62,000 nucleotides of DNA, from the NCBI GenBank assembly GCA_002633005.1, contig NMRA01000529.1, positions 1 through 62,000 on the forward strand. Direction: 5' to 3'. Shown here in pieces: positions 41,501 to 46,575 of this stretch; position 1 is the first letter of the stretch; every line of letters begins with the position of its first letter. This DNA is from Phoronis australis (taxonomy: Eukaryota > Phoronida > Phoronidae). The translations under genes and the position numbers were made by a program. The notes beneath the pieces are model-generated. The model saw only the letters and a list, made by a program, of their open reading frames with translations, ran no database searches and was not told the DNA's origin.

Positions 41501-41523
41501 GCTGAAGGGTTGTTCATGGTCAT
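8435..41523 (-). CDS. NUP214: Nucleoporin NUP214, complete gene (28 coding exons)
   Basis: NUP214 is the cytoplasmic-face FG nucleoporin. In vertebrates it pairs with NUP88/NUP62 through its coiled coil, its propeller docks the mRNA-export helicase DDX19, and its FG tail binds XPO1 and other transport receptors. My 28 exons join in frame across every GT-AG junction: 5796 nt, 1931 aa (human is about 2090 by recall). Residues 1-404 form the beta-propeller (VCWSPKGKQL, WNPAVPTLMAYCMSDG, LYMLSTEGVLL match the human blades). Residues 405-655 are a Ser/Thr/Pro linker. Residues 656-906 are the coiled coil (IDHFNKELEEAKQRT, KLDSEWDQ, SPAKQAKLRQFL). Residues 907-1931 are disordered and FG-rich, with conserved GLFGGLGGKPSAEKASQNPF near the C-terminus. 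Start: ATG at 41523, with a second in-frame ATG two codons on. Exon 6 is present twice in the assembly, probably an artefact. The gene is divergent from BCL10 and convergent with FAM78. Confidence 0.96.
8637..8989. repeat. 43-bp minisatellite, ~8 copies
   Basis: Near-identical 43-base units containing CATGCCATGG and a TACTGGACTTTG tail, ending at a single N (8990), so the true copy number is probably larger. A diverged unit lies at about 8606-8640, between the array and exon 28. Intron 27 of NUP214. Confidence 0.95.
10019..10190 (-). CDS. NUP214: NUP214 exon 27 (FG tail)
   Basis: 172 nt, phase 1 in, phase 2 out. Dense FG: GFGGAPSFGSGPQFGSPGG; human '[20 protein letters not shown]'. Donor TCAGG|GTATGT. 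Confidence 0.94.
10385..10522 (-). CDS. NUP214: NUP214 exon 26 (FG tail)
   Basis: 138 nt, phase 1 both ends. FG motifs NLFG, TFGQ and SQGFGGFGTSSSG; human has 'VASQGFGFSSPNKTGGFG'. Confidence 0.92.
11283..11668. repeat. ~41-bp minisatellite, ~9 copies
   Basis: Tandem units with the core CACTGTGAAGACAGAATACA alternating 'GTATACAGGC' and 'GTAATAGGCC' linkers, suggesting two interleaved unit types. NUP214 intron 25. Confidence 0.93.
11856..12060. repeat. 97-98-bp direct duplication
   Basis: Two adjacent, almost identical copies beginning AATGGTGTGAA and ending CCAGTAGC, plus the start of a third. NUP214 intron 25. Confidence 0.93.
12664..12786 (-). CDS. NUP214: NUP214 exon 25 (conserved C-terminal motif)
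   Basis: 123 nt, phase 1 both ends. Encodes GLFGGLGGKPSAEKASQNPF; human '[20 protein letters not shown]'. This is the best-conserved part of the FG tail and confirms NUP214 rather than another FG nucleoporin. Confidence 0.95.
13325..15199 (-). CDS. NUP214: NUP214 exon 24 (main FG-repeat exon)
   Basis: 1875 nt (625 residues), phase 1 both ends. Roughly 25 FG motifs, mostly xxFG (SVFG, PLFG, GIFG, FSFG), spaced by Ser/Thr/Ala/Gln/Gly. A central acidic stretch (LEENSEDLSDVDVES) has few FGs. The longest exon of the gene; natively unfolded and the likely main binding surface for transport receptors. The exon continues about 113 bases upstream of an in-frame GTG (15086), to the acceptor at 15200-15202. 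Confidence 0.96.
15370..15477 (-). CDS. NUP214: NUP214 exon 23
   Basis: 108 nt, phase 1 both ends. Encodes GFSFNSPKPVNSSGFQFGKT, resembling human 'KPFSFSPSGTGFNFG'; the FG region becomes dense from here. Confidence 0.9.
15947..16041. repeat. 31-bp tandem repeat, 3 copies
   Basis: Units read ACTAATTGCTCC-TTACTCTTGACC-ACAGTAC. NUP214 intron 22. Confidence 0.92.
16559..16786 (-). CDS. NUP214: NUP214 exon 22
   Basis: 228 nt, phase 1 both ends. Ser/Thr/Ala/Pro-rich disordered segment (KTTFSVKTPSSSLPVDTSAS...ILAELLTSESS). Donor taken as TCTG|GTGGGT; an alternative GT two codons downstream is possible. Confidence 0.82.
17030..18060. repeat. decayed ~146-bp repeat array
   Basis: Seven diverged cores of the type 'ACTAAAA-GGCCAACAAGGGGTGCCAC' recur near 17033, 17200, 17327, 17473, 17612, 17775 and 17908, mean spacing about 146 bases. 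Same family as 6230-6730. NUP214 intron 21. Confidence 0.7.
18058..18177. repeat. ~30-bp tandem repeat, 4 copies
   Basis: Units CAAGGAGCCGATGGGATGCT plus GACTGATTA, ending about 95 bases from the exon 21 donor. Confidence 0.93.
18273..18371 (-). CDS. NUP214: NUP214 exon 21
   Basis: 99 nt, phase 1 both ends, donor GTTG|GTTAGT. Encodes LVIQPSGKPVFAVAPPTSS. No FG motif. Confidence 0.78.
19076..19123 (-). CDS. NUP214: NUP214 exon 20 (micro-exon)
   Basis: 48 nt, phase 1 both ends; encodes DSDAKRKTEVEIKFAS. A small basic patch, possibly an alternative cassette because it is symmetric. Confidence 0.72.
19535..19678 (-). CDS. NUP214: NUP214 exon 19
   Basis: 144 nt, phase 1 both ends. Disordered, acidic: EDISDSDEDLYTANGEGE. 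Similar in character to the acidic stretch after the human coiled coil (YYEDLDEVSSTSS). Confidence 0.87.
20035..20195 (-). CDS. NUP214: NUP214 exon 18 (end of coiled coil)
   Basis: 161 nt, phase 2 in, phase 1 out. Contains SPAKQAKLRQFLSERGVVPV, a clear match to human '[20 protein letters not shown]'. Confidence 0.95.
20745..20905. repeat. hairpin-rich interspersed element, copy 1
   Basis: Several short inverted repeats around TGTTCCATGTGAGA and GTGCCATGTTAC/GTACATGGCAC, ending TTTGTGACATGGGCTTTTCAT. A diverged copy with the same order of motifs is at 45597-45745. Confidence 0.6.
21112..21297 (-). CDS. NUP214: NUP214 exon 17 (coiled coil)
   Basis: 186 nt, phase 2 both ends. Encodes LYRSLTNNHNVITSQTYRLN and KLMGEMKQLKIHNDTSVWQN; human '[38 protein letters not shown]'. 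Confidence 0.94.
21770..21893 (-). CDS. NUP214: NUP214 exon 16 (coiled coil)
   Basis: 124 nt, phase 1 in, phase 2 out. Encodes QTLQSVRHLNQYIETSLRDV and NAKLDSEWDQY; human '[25 protein letters not shown]'. Confidence 0.95.
22586..22718 (-). CDS. NUP214: NUP214 exon 15 (coiled coil)
   Basis: 133 nt, phase 0 in, phase 1 out, donor TTGG|GTAAAA. Encodes DINGDIHQLKSQTLNLF and ALEEDARVQKQR; human '[22 protein letters not shown]'. The upstream intron contains decayed copies of its 5' end with acceptor-like sequence (22740-23110). Confidence 0.93.
22740..23110. repeat. tandem units derived from the exon 15 acceptor region
   Basis: Three 48-base units at 22850-22994 plus flanking older copies. Plus-strand sequence at 22761-22830 (GAGACTTGAGTT, then TGTCAATGTCCTGCGAGA) aligns with the exon 15 5' end and acceptor (GAGACTTGAGTT, then CATTGATATCCTACGAGA). 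Decayed duplications of exon start plus 3' splice site. Confidence 0.75.
23265..23414 (-). CDS. NUP214: NUP214 exon 14 (coiled coil start)
   Basis: 150 nt, phase 0 both ends. Encodes IDHFNKELEEAKQRT...EVKETTE; human 'IAHFQKELEELKARTSK...EIKETTE'. Start of the NUP88/NUP62-binding coiled coil by family knowledge. Confidence 0.95.
23637..23780. repeat. ~43-bp tandem repeat, 3 copies
   Basis: Units contain TTATTAGCCAAGCACT-GAGTGTTATAAT. NUP214 intron 13. Confidence 0.9.
23812..23880. repeat. ~23-bp tandem repeat, 3 copies
   Basis: Units CAGCCATGCCACTCCCTCCC. NUP214 intron 13. Confidence 0.9.
24024..24622 (-). CDS. NUP214: NUP214 exon 13 (Ser/Pro/Val linker)
   Basis: 599 nt, phase 1 in, phase 0 out. 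Low-complexity Ser/Thr/Pro/Val/Gln sequence with repeated KPPxxKP-type motifs and a few phenylalanines (AVFSFNSS, KPVFGAVS). It ends with a more ordered SEFTKNILEE that leads into the coiled coil. Confidence 0.88.
25303..25360 (-). CDS. NUP214: NUP214 exon 12 (linker)
   Basis: 58 nt, phase 0 in, phase 1 out. Encodes TPLSVPQQPSVSAGQFNFG, with one FNFG motif. Acceptor TTTTCAG, donor GAG|GTGAGT. Confidence 0.8.
25950..26288. repeat. 31-bp minisatellite, ~11 copies
   Basis: Unit TGATTCTCCTCACTGTCTGA plus CAGTCATGAGG, with an internal CTGTCTGACAG inverted repeat. NUP214 intron 11, ending about 140 bases from the exon 11 donor. Confidence 0.95.
26433..26527 (-). CDS. NUP214: NUP214 exon 11 (linker)
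   Basis: 95 nt, phase 1 in, phase 0 out. Pro/Ala/Ser-rich linker (AAPLSQPAAPPPSVKYVKQA). Supported by frame continuity and consensus splice sites, not by sequence identity. A further exon hidden in the N-gap at 27559-28375 is possible, though the phases join without one. Confidence 0.78.
27170..28655. repeat. inverted-repeat-bounded element, copy A (contains N gap)
   Basis: Begins with the hairpin CAACGC-GGA-GCGTTG and ATGCGCCCAC (27199-27208). Ends with a hairpin CCACATATAAATATGTGG and GTGGGCGCAT (28639-28648), the exact inverse complement of ATGCGCCCAC. The N run 27559-28375 removes most of the interior. NUP214 intron 10. Confidence 0.75.
27559..28375. other. assembly gap
   Basis: 817 unresolved bases inside repeat copy A. 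The repetitive nature of the flanks explains the gap. Confidence 0.99.
28675..29100. repeat. ~90-bp minisatellite spanning the NUP214 exon 10 / intron 10 boundary
   Basis: Five copies of a unit containing the 3' half of exon 10 (ACGCCCTCTGTGGACAACAT on the plus strand) plus its donor (complement of CTTACCTTCTTGTGT). The true exon copy is at the high-coordinate end. Donor-like copies fall near 28679, 28771, 28855 and 28949; the real donor is at 29035. Confidence 0.93.
29036..29128 (-). CDS. NUP214: NUP214 exon 10 (last propeller strand)
   Basis: 93 nt, phase 1 in and out. Encodes SVPSMPMLYMLSTEGVLLMY (human 'PPAPVLMLLSTDGVLCPFY'). Its 3' half and donor GAAG|GTAAGG are copied several times in the adjoining intron (28675-29030), making decoy donors. 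Confidence 0.93.
29694..31438. repeat. inverted-repeat-bounded element, copy B (full length)
   Basis: Head hairpin CAACGC-AGA-GCGTTG with ATGCGCCCTC (29718-29727), tail GTGGGCGCAT at 31424-31433. Inside, the core CCACTAGGGGGCAC and variants recurs about every 148 bases (near 29917, 30050, 30206, 30347, 30501, 30657, 30808, 31106, 31249), in three alternating subtypes. NUP214 intron 9. Confidence 0.82.
31719..31845 (-). CDS. NUP214: NUP214 exon 9 (propeller)
   Basis: 127 nt, phase 0 in, phase 1 out, donor ATCA|GTACGT. Encodes WERWSQEDSGRAEFPLD and LPVGIGVDYT; human has 'WESWLLEDSSRAELP' and 'LPMGVVVDYT'. Confidence 0.95.
32701..32975. repeat. ~41-bp minisatellite, ~6 copies
   Basis: Units contain CTAGTGGCAGTGGTGCTACT and AGTGGATCTACACCAG. 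NUP214 intron 8. Confidence 0.93.
33591..33660 (-). CDS. NUP214: NUP214 exon 8 (propeller)
   Basis: 70 nt, phase 2 in, phase 0 out. Encodes DIVLTSSANALEIAVFGRNA, human 'DLVLAASAASTEVSILARQ'. Confidence 0.94.
34222..34319 (-). CDS. NUP214: NUP214 exon 7 (propeller)
   Basis: 98 nt, phase 0 in, phase 2 out. Encodes KDQPPMLVNFEDVCYGNG and a YYFQHIPI strand; human has 'VNFMEPCYGSC...HHYYLSYIEEW'. The following Trp codon is split across the intron (TG|G). Confidence 0.94.
34999..35102 (-). CDS. NUP214: NUP214 exon 6, downstream assembly copy
   Basis: Same 104 bases, splice sites and flanks as 35396-35499. It sits in a ~396-base direct duplication (34904-35299 and 35301-about 35696) abutting at an N at 35300. 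Most simply an unmerged contig overlap or two haplotypes placed in tandem. Confidence 0.6.
35396..35499 (-). CDS. NUP214: NUP214 exon 6, upstream assembly copy
   Basis: 104 nt, phase 1 in, phase 0 out. Encodes VLDVFWHSTSTFFAAIQ and a PEKQPEIYIIHTK end (human 'VRVLDVLWIGTYVF...HPEIFVNF'). An identical copy lies at 34999-35102 beyond a single N. Only one can be spliced in: using both would shift the frame, because the exon is not symmetric. Confidence 0.88.
36345..36464 (-). CDS. NUP214: NUP214 exon 5 (propeller)
   Basis: 120 nt, phase 1 in and out. Encodes VCWSPKGKQLVAGDCAG followed by LRQYNQEV; human has 'VCWSPKGKQLAVGKQNG'. This is the strongest single-exon match to NUP214. Confidence 0.96.
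37150..37348 (-). CDS. NUP214: NUP214 exon 4 (propeller)
   Basis: 199 nt, phase 0 in, phase 1 out. Contains LAWNPAVPTLMAYCMSDG, near-identical in pattern to human 'MKWNPTVPSMVAVCLADG'. Donor G|GTAAGT. Confidence 0.95.
38358..38587 (-). CDS. NUP214: NUP214 exon 3 (propeller)
   Basis: 230 nt, phase 1 in, phase 0 out, acceptor TTTTTACAG, donor GAG|GTAAGG. Encodes GVTVLKTTDLEQF at the start and VHSKIATRSPPTHVSINGDQ centrally, equivalent to human 'FPIHHLALSCDNLTLS'. It ends in an acidic, Ala-rich strand (LYDLGALANE). Confidence 0.93.
39024..39144 (-). CDS. NUP214: NUP214 exon 2 (propeller)
   Basis: 121 nt, phase 0 in, phase 1 out. Begins DFYFKLLCQLRI after CTGCAG and ends YGLVFVGTDTG, equivalent to human 'NKYGLVFAGGASG' in blade 1. 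Confidence 0.93.
40835..40900. repeat. short palindromic interspersed element, copy 1
   Basis: Motif GTCCCTGATTTAGAGAACC followed by ACTAGTAACGGGCCCGTT. A related, longer hairpin is at 59565-59660. NUP214 intron 1. Confidence 0.45.
41348..41404. repeat. perfect 23-bp palindrome with 11-base loop
   Basis: Arms 41348-41370 and 41382-41404 are exact inverse complements (outer ATAGGCAATGACC, inner TCGCCTCTG), loop TTGGCCCGAAG. About 70 bases from the exon 1 donor in NUP214 intron 1. The core recurs at 60575-60615 and, inverted, at 61440-61485, so it is a mobile-element fragment. Confidence 0.9.
41473..41523 (-). CDS. NUP214: NUP214 exon 1 (start codon)
   Basis: Encodes MTMNNPSAHPPEEREVK and ends at the donor AAG|GTATTG in phase 0. 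The last residues join DFYFKL in exon 2, matching human 'EREMKDFQFRAL'. Either ATG (41523 or 41517) could initiate. Confidence 0.88.
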
Positions 41524-41681
41524 TCCTGACAAAACAATGACACAAACAAGTAGAAGAGAAAGAGGTTTCGGTTTTCGAGAAATCACTTTCCGAGCGCTAT
41601 GAAACGTACTTCCGGGTTTTCTGTCAATAGGAGGCGCTAGTTGCTTCATAAACAATCGCATAGGGGCAAACTCCGGTGATC
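41524..41681. promoter_or_regulatory. candidate bidirectional promoter NUP214 / BCL10
   Basis: Only 158 bases separate the divergent start codons. There is no TATA box. An ETS/GABP-type ACTTCCGG lies at 41608-41615, roughly central, with several CpGs around CGAGCGCTATGAAACG. Short, TATA-less, ETS-containing gaps are typical of bidirectional housekeeping promoters. Transcription start sites are not known. Confidence 0.65.
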
Positions 41682-41735
41682 ATGTCCAAACTTTCGCCAG
41701 AAACGGAACAAAGAATAGACGATTCCAAAGTTCAG
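41682..41735 (+). CDS. BCL10: BCL10-like exon 1
   Basis: ATG at 41682 (context GATCATGT); 54 nt, donor CAG|GTTTGT, phase 0. An in-frame GTG two codons upstream is not a likely start. Confidence 0.75.
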
Positions 41736-44066
41736 GTTTGTTTTAAACGTAACCCTGTTCACAGAATTGTAGATGACGGTTGGTCAGAAAGGACTCAGGA
41801 CGTTGCACGTCTCCAAATCCCAGTGACTGTCACCGGGTCACTCACCGCGACTGTTTTACGGTGTCGTCGACGTCACCTGTACCTGTAGGTATTAAAGACT
41901 GAAACCGAAACATGCAAGAATAGCACCGGTAGTGTGATTTATTTTGGGAAGACCGTAATGATCTAGTAACATCAAAAAATGTCCGATGATTGTAGAAATT
42001 TAACCTATGGTCATCCAGCGGCTGTCCCTTAACTTAAGACTGGTGCCGACTTTCACTTCAAACAATTCTGCTTTGCCAGCTCTGGTCATTTCGAGAACCA
42101 GGCAACAGCGAAGTATACTGCCTCAACGCTCAAGTAAATTCAGAATAACTTTGTCAATGTCTTTTTTTTGCAATAAGTTATGCATTCAAATCCATTATCA
42201 GTGCAAATTAATTGGCCAGTAGGTGATCAAAATCGTCTGTCAATGATATGTTTTCCTAGGACTAATATCAGCTCAATTAAGGCAACATTTTTGGTCAGGT
42301 GTCTTCAGGCTGTAATTTGCTTAAATAAAAACCAACAATCGCCAGAACTACATACATGTATTAATTAAGTGCCAGTTTTGGCAGGGTATCCATATTTAAT
42401 CTATTATTCTACAGGTAACATTTCGATATTATTGTTTAATATTGTAATTCTTATTTCTTCAACTGACCAATAGGTTGAGCTTTACCAGTAGGCCTATGTA
42501 AGGATCGTCACCTGAATGGCTTCATTGTGCTCAAAAGCGATGTTATGACCAAGTACATTCCAGCCATACAGCTGTATGGAAACAAGCTTACAAATATAGT
42601 TTTGCACCAACATTACAGCGTTTTCCCGTTGCTCCCAACTTGTTGATTCTATAGGCTAACAACAAGTTGGGAAGATGACCCTTGTAGCCAATATCTTACA
42701 TGACTGATTACCTCTATTCTAGCATTTATGGTTGGAGGGCCAGCTCTCTTTTGTTCGATAATTGCTCTAATCTCCAAAAAGATTGTTTCTAGGCTGACTG
42801 GGCTGTGCGATTAAAAATAGAAGTTAAGTTATAAGTACGATTAGGTTAATCGTTACGTATTTGAACATAAAGCAATAGCATTTCTGAAATCCCCGTCAAA
42901 TGGTGATCATGTTTACAGTTTTTGAATCGCCAAAATTGCCCAACTACAGCCGAAGCTATGACAATCTATTCTTTCCAAAGGTGGTCTTTAATAAGCCTGG
43001 TAGATAATTGGCCTGGCTGTTGTCATAACAGACAAAAGACTGTGCTTGCATGGCTGTTAACAAAGGAGCTAGATGTTATCACAAGCTCACAATCCTCTAC
43101 GTCTGGTAAAGTCACTGAAAGGGAAAACGCCGTCATGATGTTATGATTAGGACTTGGGTTGAGAGAAACTCGATCGGATTATGAGGTGCGAAATAAATAA
43201 ATCTGGCTTTTAAATTGCTGGTCTCTACTTGCCTAGAGCATTGTCTCTTAGCAATAATATGTGTGTCAGTTCTACCAAGCCCAAAATTGCTTCCTTAACT
43301 GAACATTGAATGACCGGTTGCAGCGGTGGACCTAGGATACCTTAAGGGGGGACCTGACACTTTGTTTCGGGCAATCGCATAAAGCATGACTGTATGCACG
43401 CAAGCAACCTGAAATGAAGGACGCTTGGACTCCTGAGAATGTGGACTTTTTGCTGTGATACATCCACATGGGGACATGCTTCCTACTTTCATTACCAGGG
43501 TTAATTAATAAACTCAATACTTCCTCACGCTCTTGCTGTCACTTCCTGTTTTATTATTTGGCGGTAGCCAAGGGGGAGGGGGACCCCTGGGCCCCCCCCC
43601 CCTAATTCCGCCTATGGGTTGAAACAATTGTATAACTTAGTGGGCCTAAGTGGTTCACCCGCAGATCTAGGATGTCACATGTTAGGGTGGGCCAATCACA
43701 GATCTTTGATATATGAATGTTCTGGTAAGCCTGCAAACACGTTTATCATATCTGTGGGGAGACCCCATGAATTGTGCTCCCTTCACTTAAGTTAGATTGA
43801 TAGTTATTTTTGACCAAGAGCAAGTAATTAGCAATTAGTAATCATTCCTCCATGACCTGATTCATTAGAGCAGCTGATGAACTGTTATGATCACTTGACA
43901 ACGTGAAGTATTTCTTATAGGTACTGGAAGAAAAAAGATACATTCTGTGCAAATACCTGAATGCACTAAGACACCTGATCTATCTGAGGACGGCCAACAT
44001 TCTTTCAAATGAGGATTGCGAGGAGATCAAATCTCAGCCAACTCAGGAAACTAAAAATAACAAACT
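41682..44066 (+). CDS. BCL10: BCL10-like CARD adaptor, exons 1-2 (3' part unresolved)
   Basis: BCL10 is a CARD adaptor that links CARD9/10/11/14 filaments to MALT1 in NF-kB signalling. Here exon 1 (18 codons) splices in phase 0 to exon 2, giving MSKLSPETEQRIDDSKVQ then VLEEKRYILCKYLNALRHLI and YLRTANILSNEDCEEIKSQ. Recalled human BCL10 reads 'LTEVKKDALENLRVYLCEKIIAERHFDHLRAKKILSREDTEEISCRTS': the YLC, HLxxLR and ILSxEDxEEI blocks and the intron position after a ~19-residue first exon agree. The rest of the CARD falls in the N run 44067-44240. A C-terminal Ser/Thr-rich tail as in vertebrates was not found with confidence. Another CARD protein of similar architecture is the main alternative. Confidence 0.78.
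43921..44066 (+). CDS. BCL10: BCL10-like exon 2 (CARD), truncated by gap
   Basis: Acceptor TTTCTTATAG at 43911-43920. 146 bases are open in frame up to the N run. Encodes CARD helices 1-4 with the ILSNEDCEEI motif. Confidence 0.8.
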
Positions 44067-44240
44067 NNNNNNNNNNNNNNNNNNNNNNNNNNNNNNNNNN
44101 NNNNNNNNNNNNNNNNNNNNNNNNNNNNNNNNNNNNNNNNNNNNNNNNNNNNNNNNNNNNNNNNNNNNNNNNNNNNNNNNNNNNNNNNNNNNNNNNNNNN
44201 NNNNNNNNNNNNNNNNNNNNNNNNNNNNNNNNNNNNNNNN
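44067..44240. other. assembly gap inside the CARD exon
   Basis: 174 unresolved bases. With this nominal length the reading frame meets a TAG right after the gap, so either the length is wrong or the exon ends within it. Confidence 0.99.
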
Positions 44241-44286
44241 TTGTGGTTAGTCTTCAGTATCAGATTCCTATTTATCTTATCAGCAG

Positions 44287-44377
44287 GTATGTCCTGCTTA
44301 ACAACAGCTCCGGAAAATACTTGCACAGAGACTCCGGACATGCTGCTCTCCACAGCTTCCTAAACTCTGTTTAACTT
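44287..44377 (+). CDS. possible CARD C-terminal segment
   Basis: After ATCAGCAG the frame starting TAT at 44288 reads YVLLNNSSGKYLHRDSGHAA then LHSFLNSV and TAA at 44375-44377. The spacing 'L..G..AL..FL..V' resembles CARD helices 5-6 (compare 'LLDILPxxGPKAFDTFLDSL'). It may be the end of the BCL10-like CARD, but the frame link to exon 2 is lost in the gap and a stop here would remove the usual BCL10 tail. Confidence 0.3.
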
Positions 44378-45391
44378 GACTGAATCGACACACCATGAAA
44401 ATCTGTGCCAAGAAAGCTTTGTATCTTGTACTGATACGGCATTTCGAGGAACATGGAAATATTGATGTTGTGTAATAATTCTACCTCTTTTTTGTAGCTG
44501 GACATCAATTTGTTGTTTAAGCTTCGGTCCTTCCAGAATTTACCAAATGGTATTAATTAAAGGGTAGCCACTTACTCTTAATCACAAGCCGATTGTGTTT
44601 TCTCACTAATGTTTTTTCTCATGACCATAAAAATCTGACACTTTCTCATGGCCACAATTCTTTCCTTACACACATATTTCTTTTCTGATGAACCACATCT
44701 AAAGGCACATGTATGTGCTTGATACGACGTATCAAAACTGCCTGTCAATTACCCAGTGTGTGACTGCTGCTTTATGAGAACAGAACTGTGTTCACAAAGA
44801 CGACATTTTGTAAGAGGATATTTCACGAGAGAAGAACACTGTTGATAATCAGCCATAAGACTATGAGTAGACCTACATTAAAGTATTTTGGTTAAACCCT
44901 CATAGGATTTTGGCCCGCGGGTCTAATTTTTCTGCCTCTAGTTGAACTAAGATTTATTTTAGCATTTTCTATAATTCTACTTTTTGTGCGAACTCGAGAT
45001 AAGTGTCTATTAAATTCTGGATTACTCTCTAATCTTTAATTTTTAATTGATCACCCCAGTTTAAAGGCTAAAAGTTTCAGTCTGAATTAAAAATTTCAAG
45101 CTTAGTTTTTATTTGAGTTTCTAACTCAAATTTCAGGGTTATCAAGTGCGAACTTGGACTAGACCATAATGCACTGGAGCACAGACTAATCACTGATCAC
45201 AAACATAGAAAATCTATTCTCAATAAAATGAGATTTCTCAAGTTTCAAATCAAGATCACATGACATGGTCATATGACATGGCCACAGGTGGCATGCTGAC
45301 CAGAGCAAGAAATTTTTGCAATACAAATGTCCACACTGGTTTAAGATTTATATGTTCAAGTGCAAGATACCCACTACTAAGTTGACCGGTG

Positions 45392-45465
45392 GTCCCGATG
45401 ACTCAGTGGACTACAGCGTCTGAACAGTTAGCAGAAGGTCCCTGGTTCGAGTACCAGTTGGGGCA
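45392..45465 (+). tRNA. degenerate tRNA-like sequence (likely tRNA-derived SINE or pseudogene)
   Basis: 74 bases. The acceptor arms GTCCCGA and TTGGGGC pair over seven positions with G-T wobbles. A-box-like TGACTCAGTGG and B-box GGTTCGAGTAC are present, and TCTG/CAGA form an anticodon-like stem. The T stem is shifted by one base and position 33 is C instead of T, so a functional tRNA is unlikely. Direct repeats of about 26 bases flank it at 45280-45305 and 45505-45530. Confidence 0.4.
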
Positions 45466-45596
45466 GAAATCTTTTCAGACTTTATTCCTTAAATCATGTC
45501 CTGTGGCCACCAGGTGGCATGCTAACCAGACATTGAAATGTTTCCAAGAGATTTTGTAATTGTGATTTTATTGCTTAGTGCTGTAATTATCATTGA

Positions 45597-45745
45597 AAAC
45601 CCCATGTTTTATGGGGCAAACGACATTTATCCAGGAGACATTTGAATGTCCCATGTCGGGTTTCTTCGATTGTGCCATAAAAATGGCACATGACATCAGT
45701 GTTGGGTATATTTGTGACATTGGCTTTTCATAATTGTATATTTCA
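45597..45745. repeat. hairpin-rich interspersed element, copy 2
   Basis: Shares with 20745-20905 the ordered motifs ACATTTGAATGT, TTGTGCCAT, ATGGCACATG and TTTGTGACAT-GGCTTTTCATA. Confidence 0.6.
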
Positions 45746-46261
45746 TGTGCAGCTCAAAATTGTTTTTTACTTGCAGTATGGCAAAAGTGATTTCTTAATT
45801 GATAAAATTTCTTTCATGCTCAGTCACATAAAACAGATACAGGGTTGATTTCGAAGATTACAATTTACATAGGAATGTGTCTGTTATATGCACAACATTA
45901 AATAAAACATTTGGCTTACTTACACATCATAATGGACAAAAGAAGGTTGAGTAGATACTACTGTTTTTTAAGGACAAACCACCTTTAGCATTTTGTGTTT
46001 GTACATAGCTACTATGCATTTTTCTATTACGTCAGGGTATATTTTAGTATTATGCAACTTTAAGGTATTTGTGAACGCTTTCACTTGTTTTTTACACTTA
46101 ACAACCATCCGATAAAGGTATTTATGTGAATCTATCTCAGTATGCATTGATCACTGTCAAATAAATTTTTTATAAACATTGGACACCTTTTCGTGATGAA
46201 AAATTAGTCATTTAATTTGTTGTGTCAAGTATGATATTCTCTTTCCACATGCTTCCAGCCT

Positions 46262-46505
46262 TCATTTCATTATACAGTGTACCTGGCCACCCTTCATTTC
46301 ATTATAAATGCTAACTTTGTTGTTACATTATACAGTGTACCTGGCCACCCTTCATTTCATTATGCTAAATTTGGTTTTACATTATACAGTGTACCTGGCC
46401 ACCCTTCATTTCATTATGCTAAATTTGGTTTTACATTATACAGTGTACCTGGCCACCCTTCATTTCATTATGCTAAATTTGTTTTTACATTATACAGTAT
46501 ACCTG
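46262..46505. repeat. 54-bp minisatellite, 4-5 copies, overlapping a splice-like site
   Basis: Unit CATTATACAGTGTACCTGGC followed by CACCCTTCATTTCATTATGC and an AAATTTGG-rich linker. On the minus strand each unit reads GGCCAG|GTACAC, a donor-like junction, and the last unit merges with the exon-like 46503-46575. Confidence 0.9.
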
Positions 46506-46575
46506 GCCCCGTCGGACACCATCCACAATGGTTCTCCATCACCAAGTGTGTTGGAGTGAACCCTCACATCAATAC
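46503..46575 (-). other. orphan exon-like segment
   Basis: 73 bases between a strong acceptor (GTCTTTTTAG) and a donor (GCCAG|GTATAC), with one open frame reading IDVRVHSNTLGDGEPLWMVS then DGAR. I do not recognise it. It lies about 950 bases after the MRRF stop on the same strand, so it could belong to an alternative MRRF 3' end or to another gene. Confidence 0.3.

Noticed and set aside
44009-44374. Plus-strand frame beginning MRIARRSNLSQ across the gap
   Set aside because: Wrong frame for the BCL10-like exon and mostly Ns.
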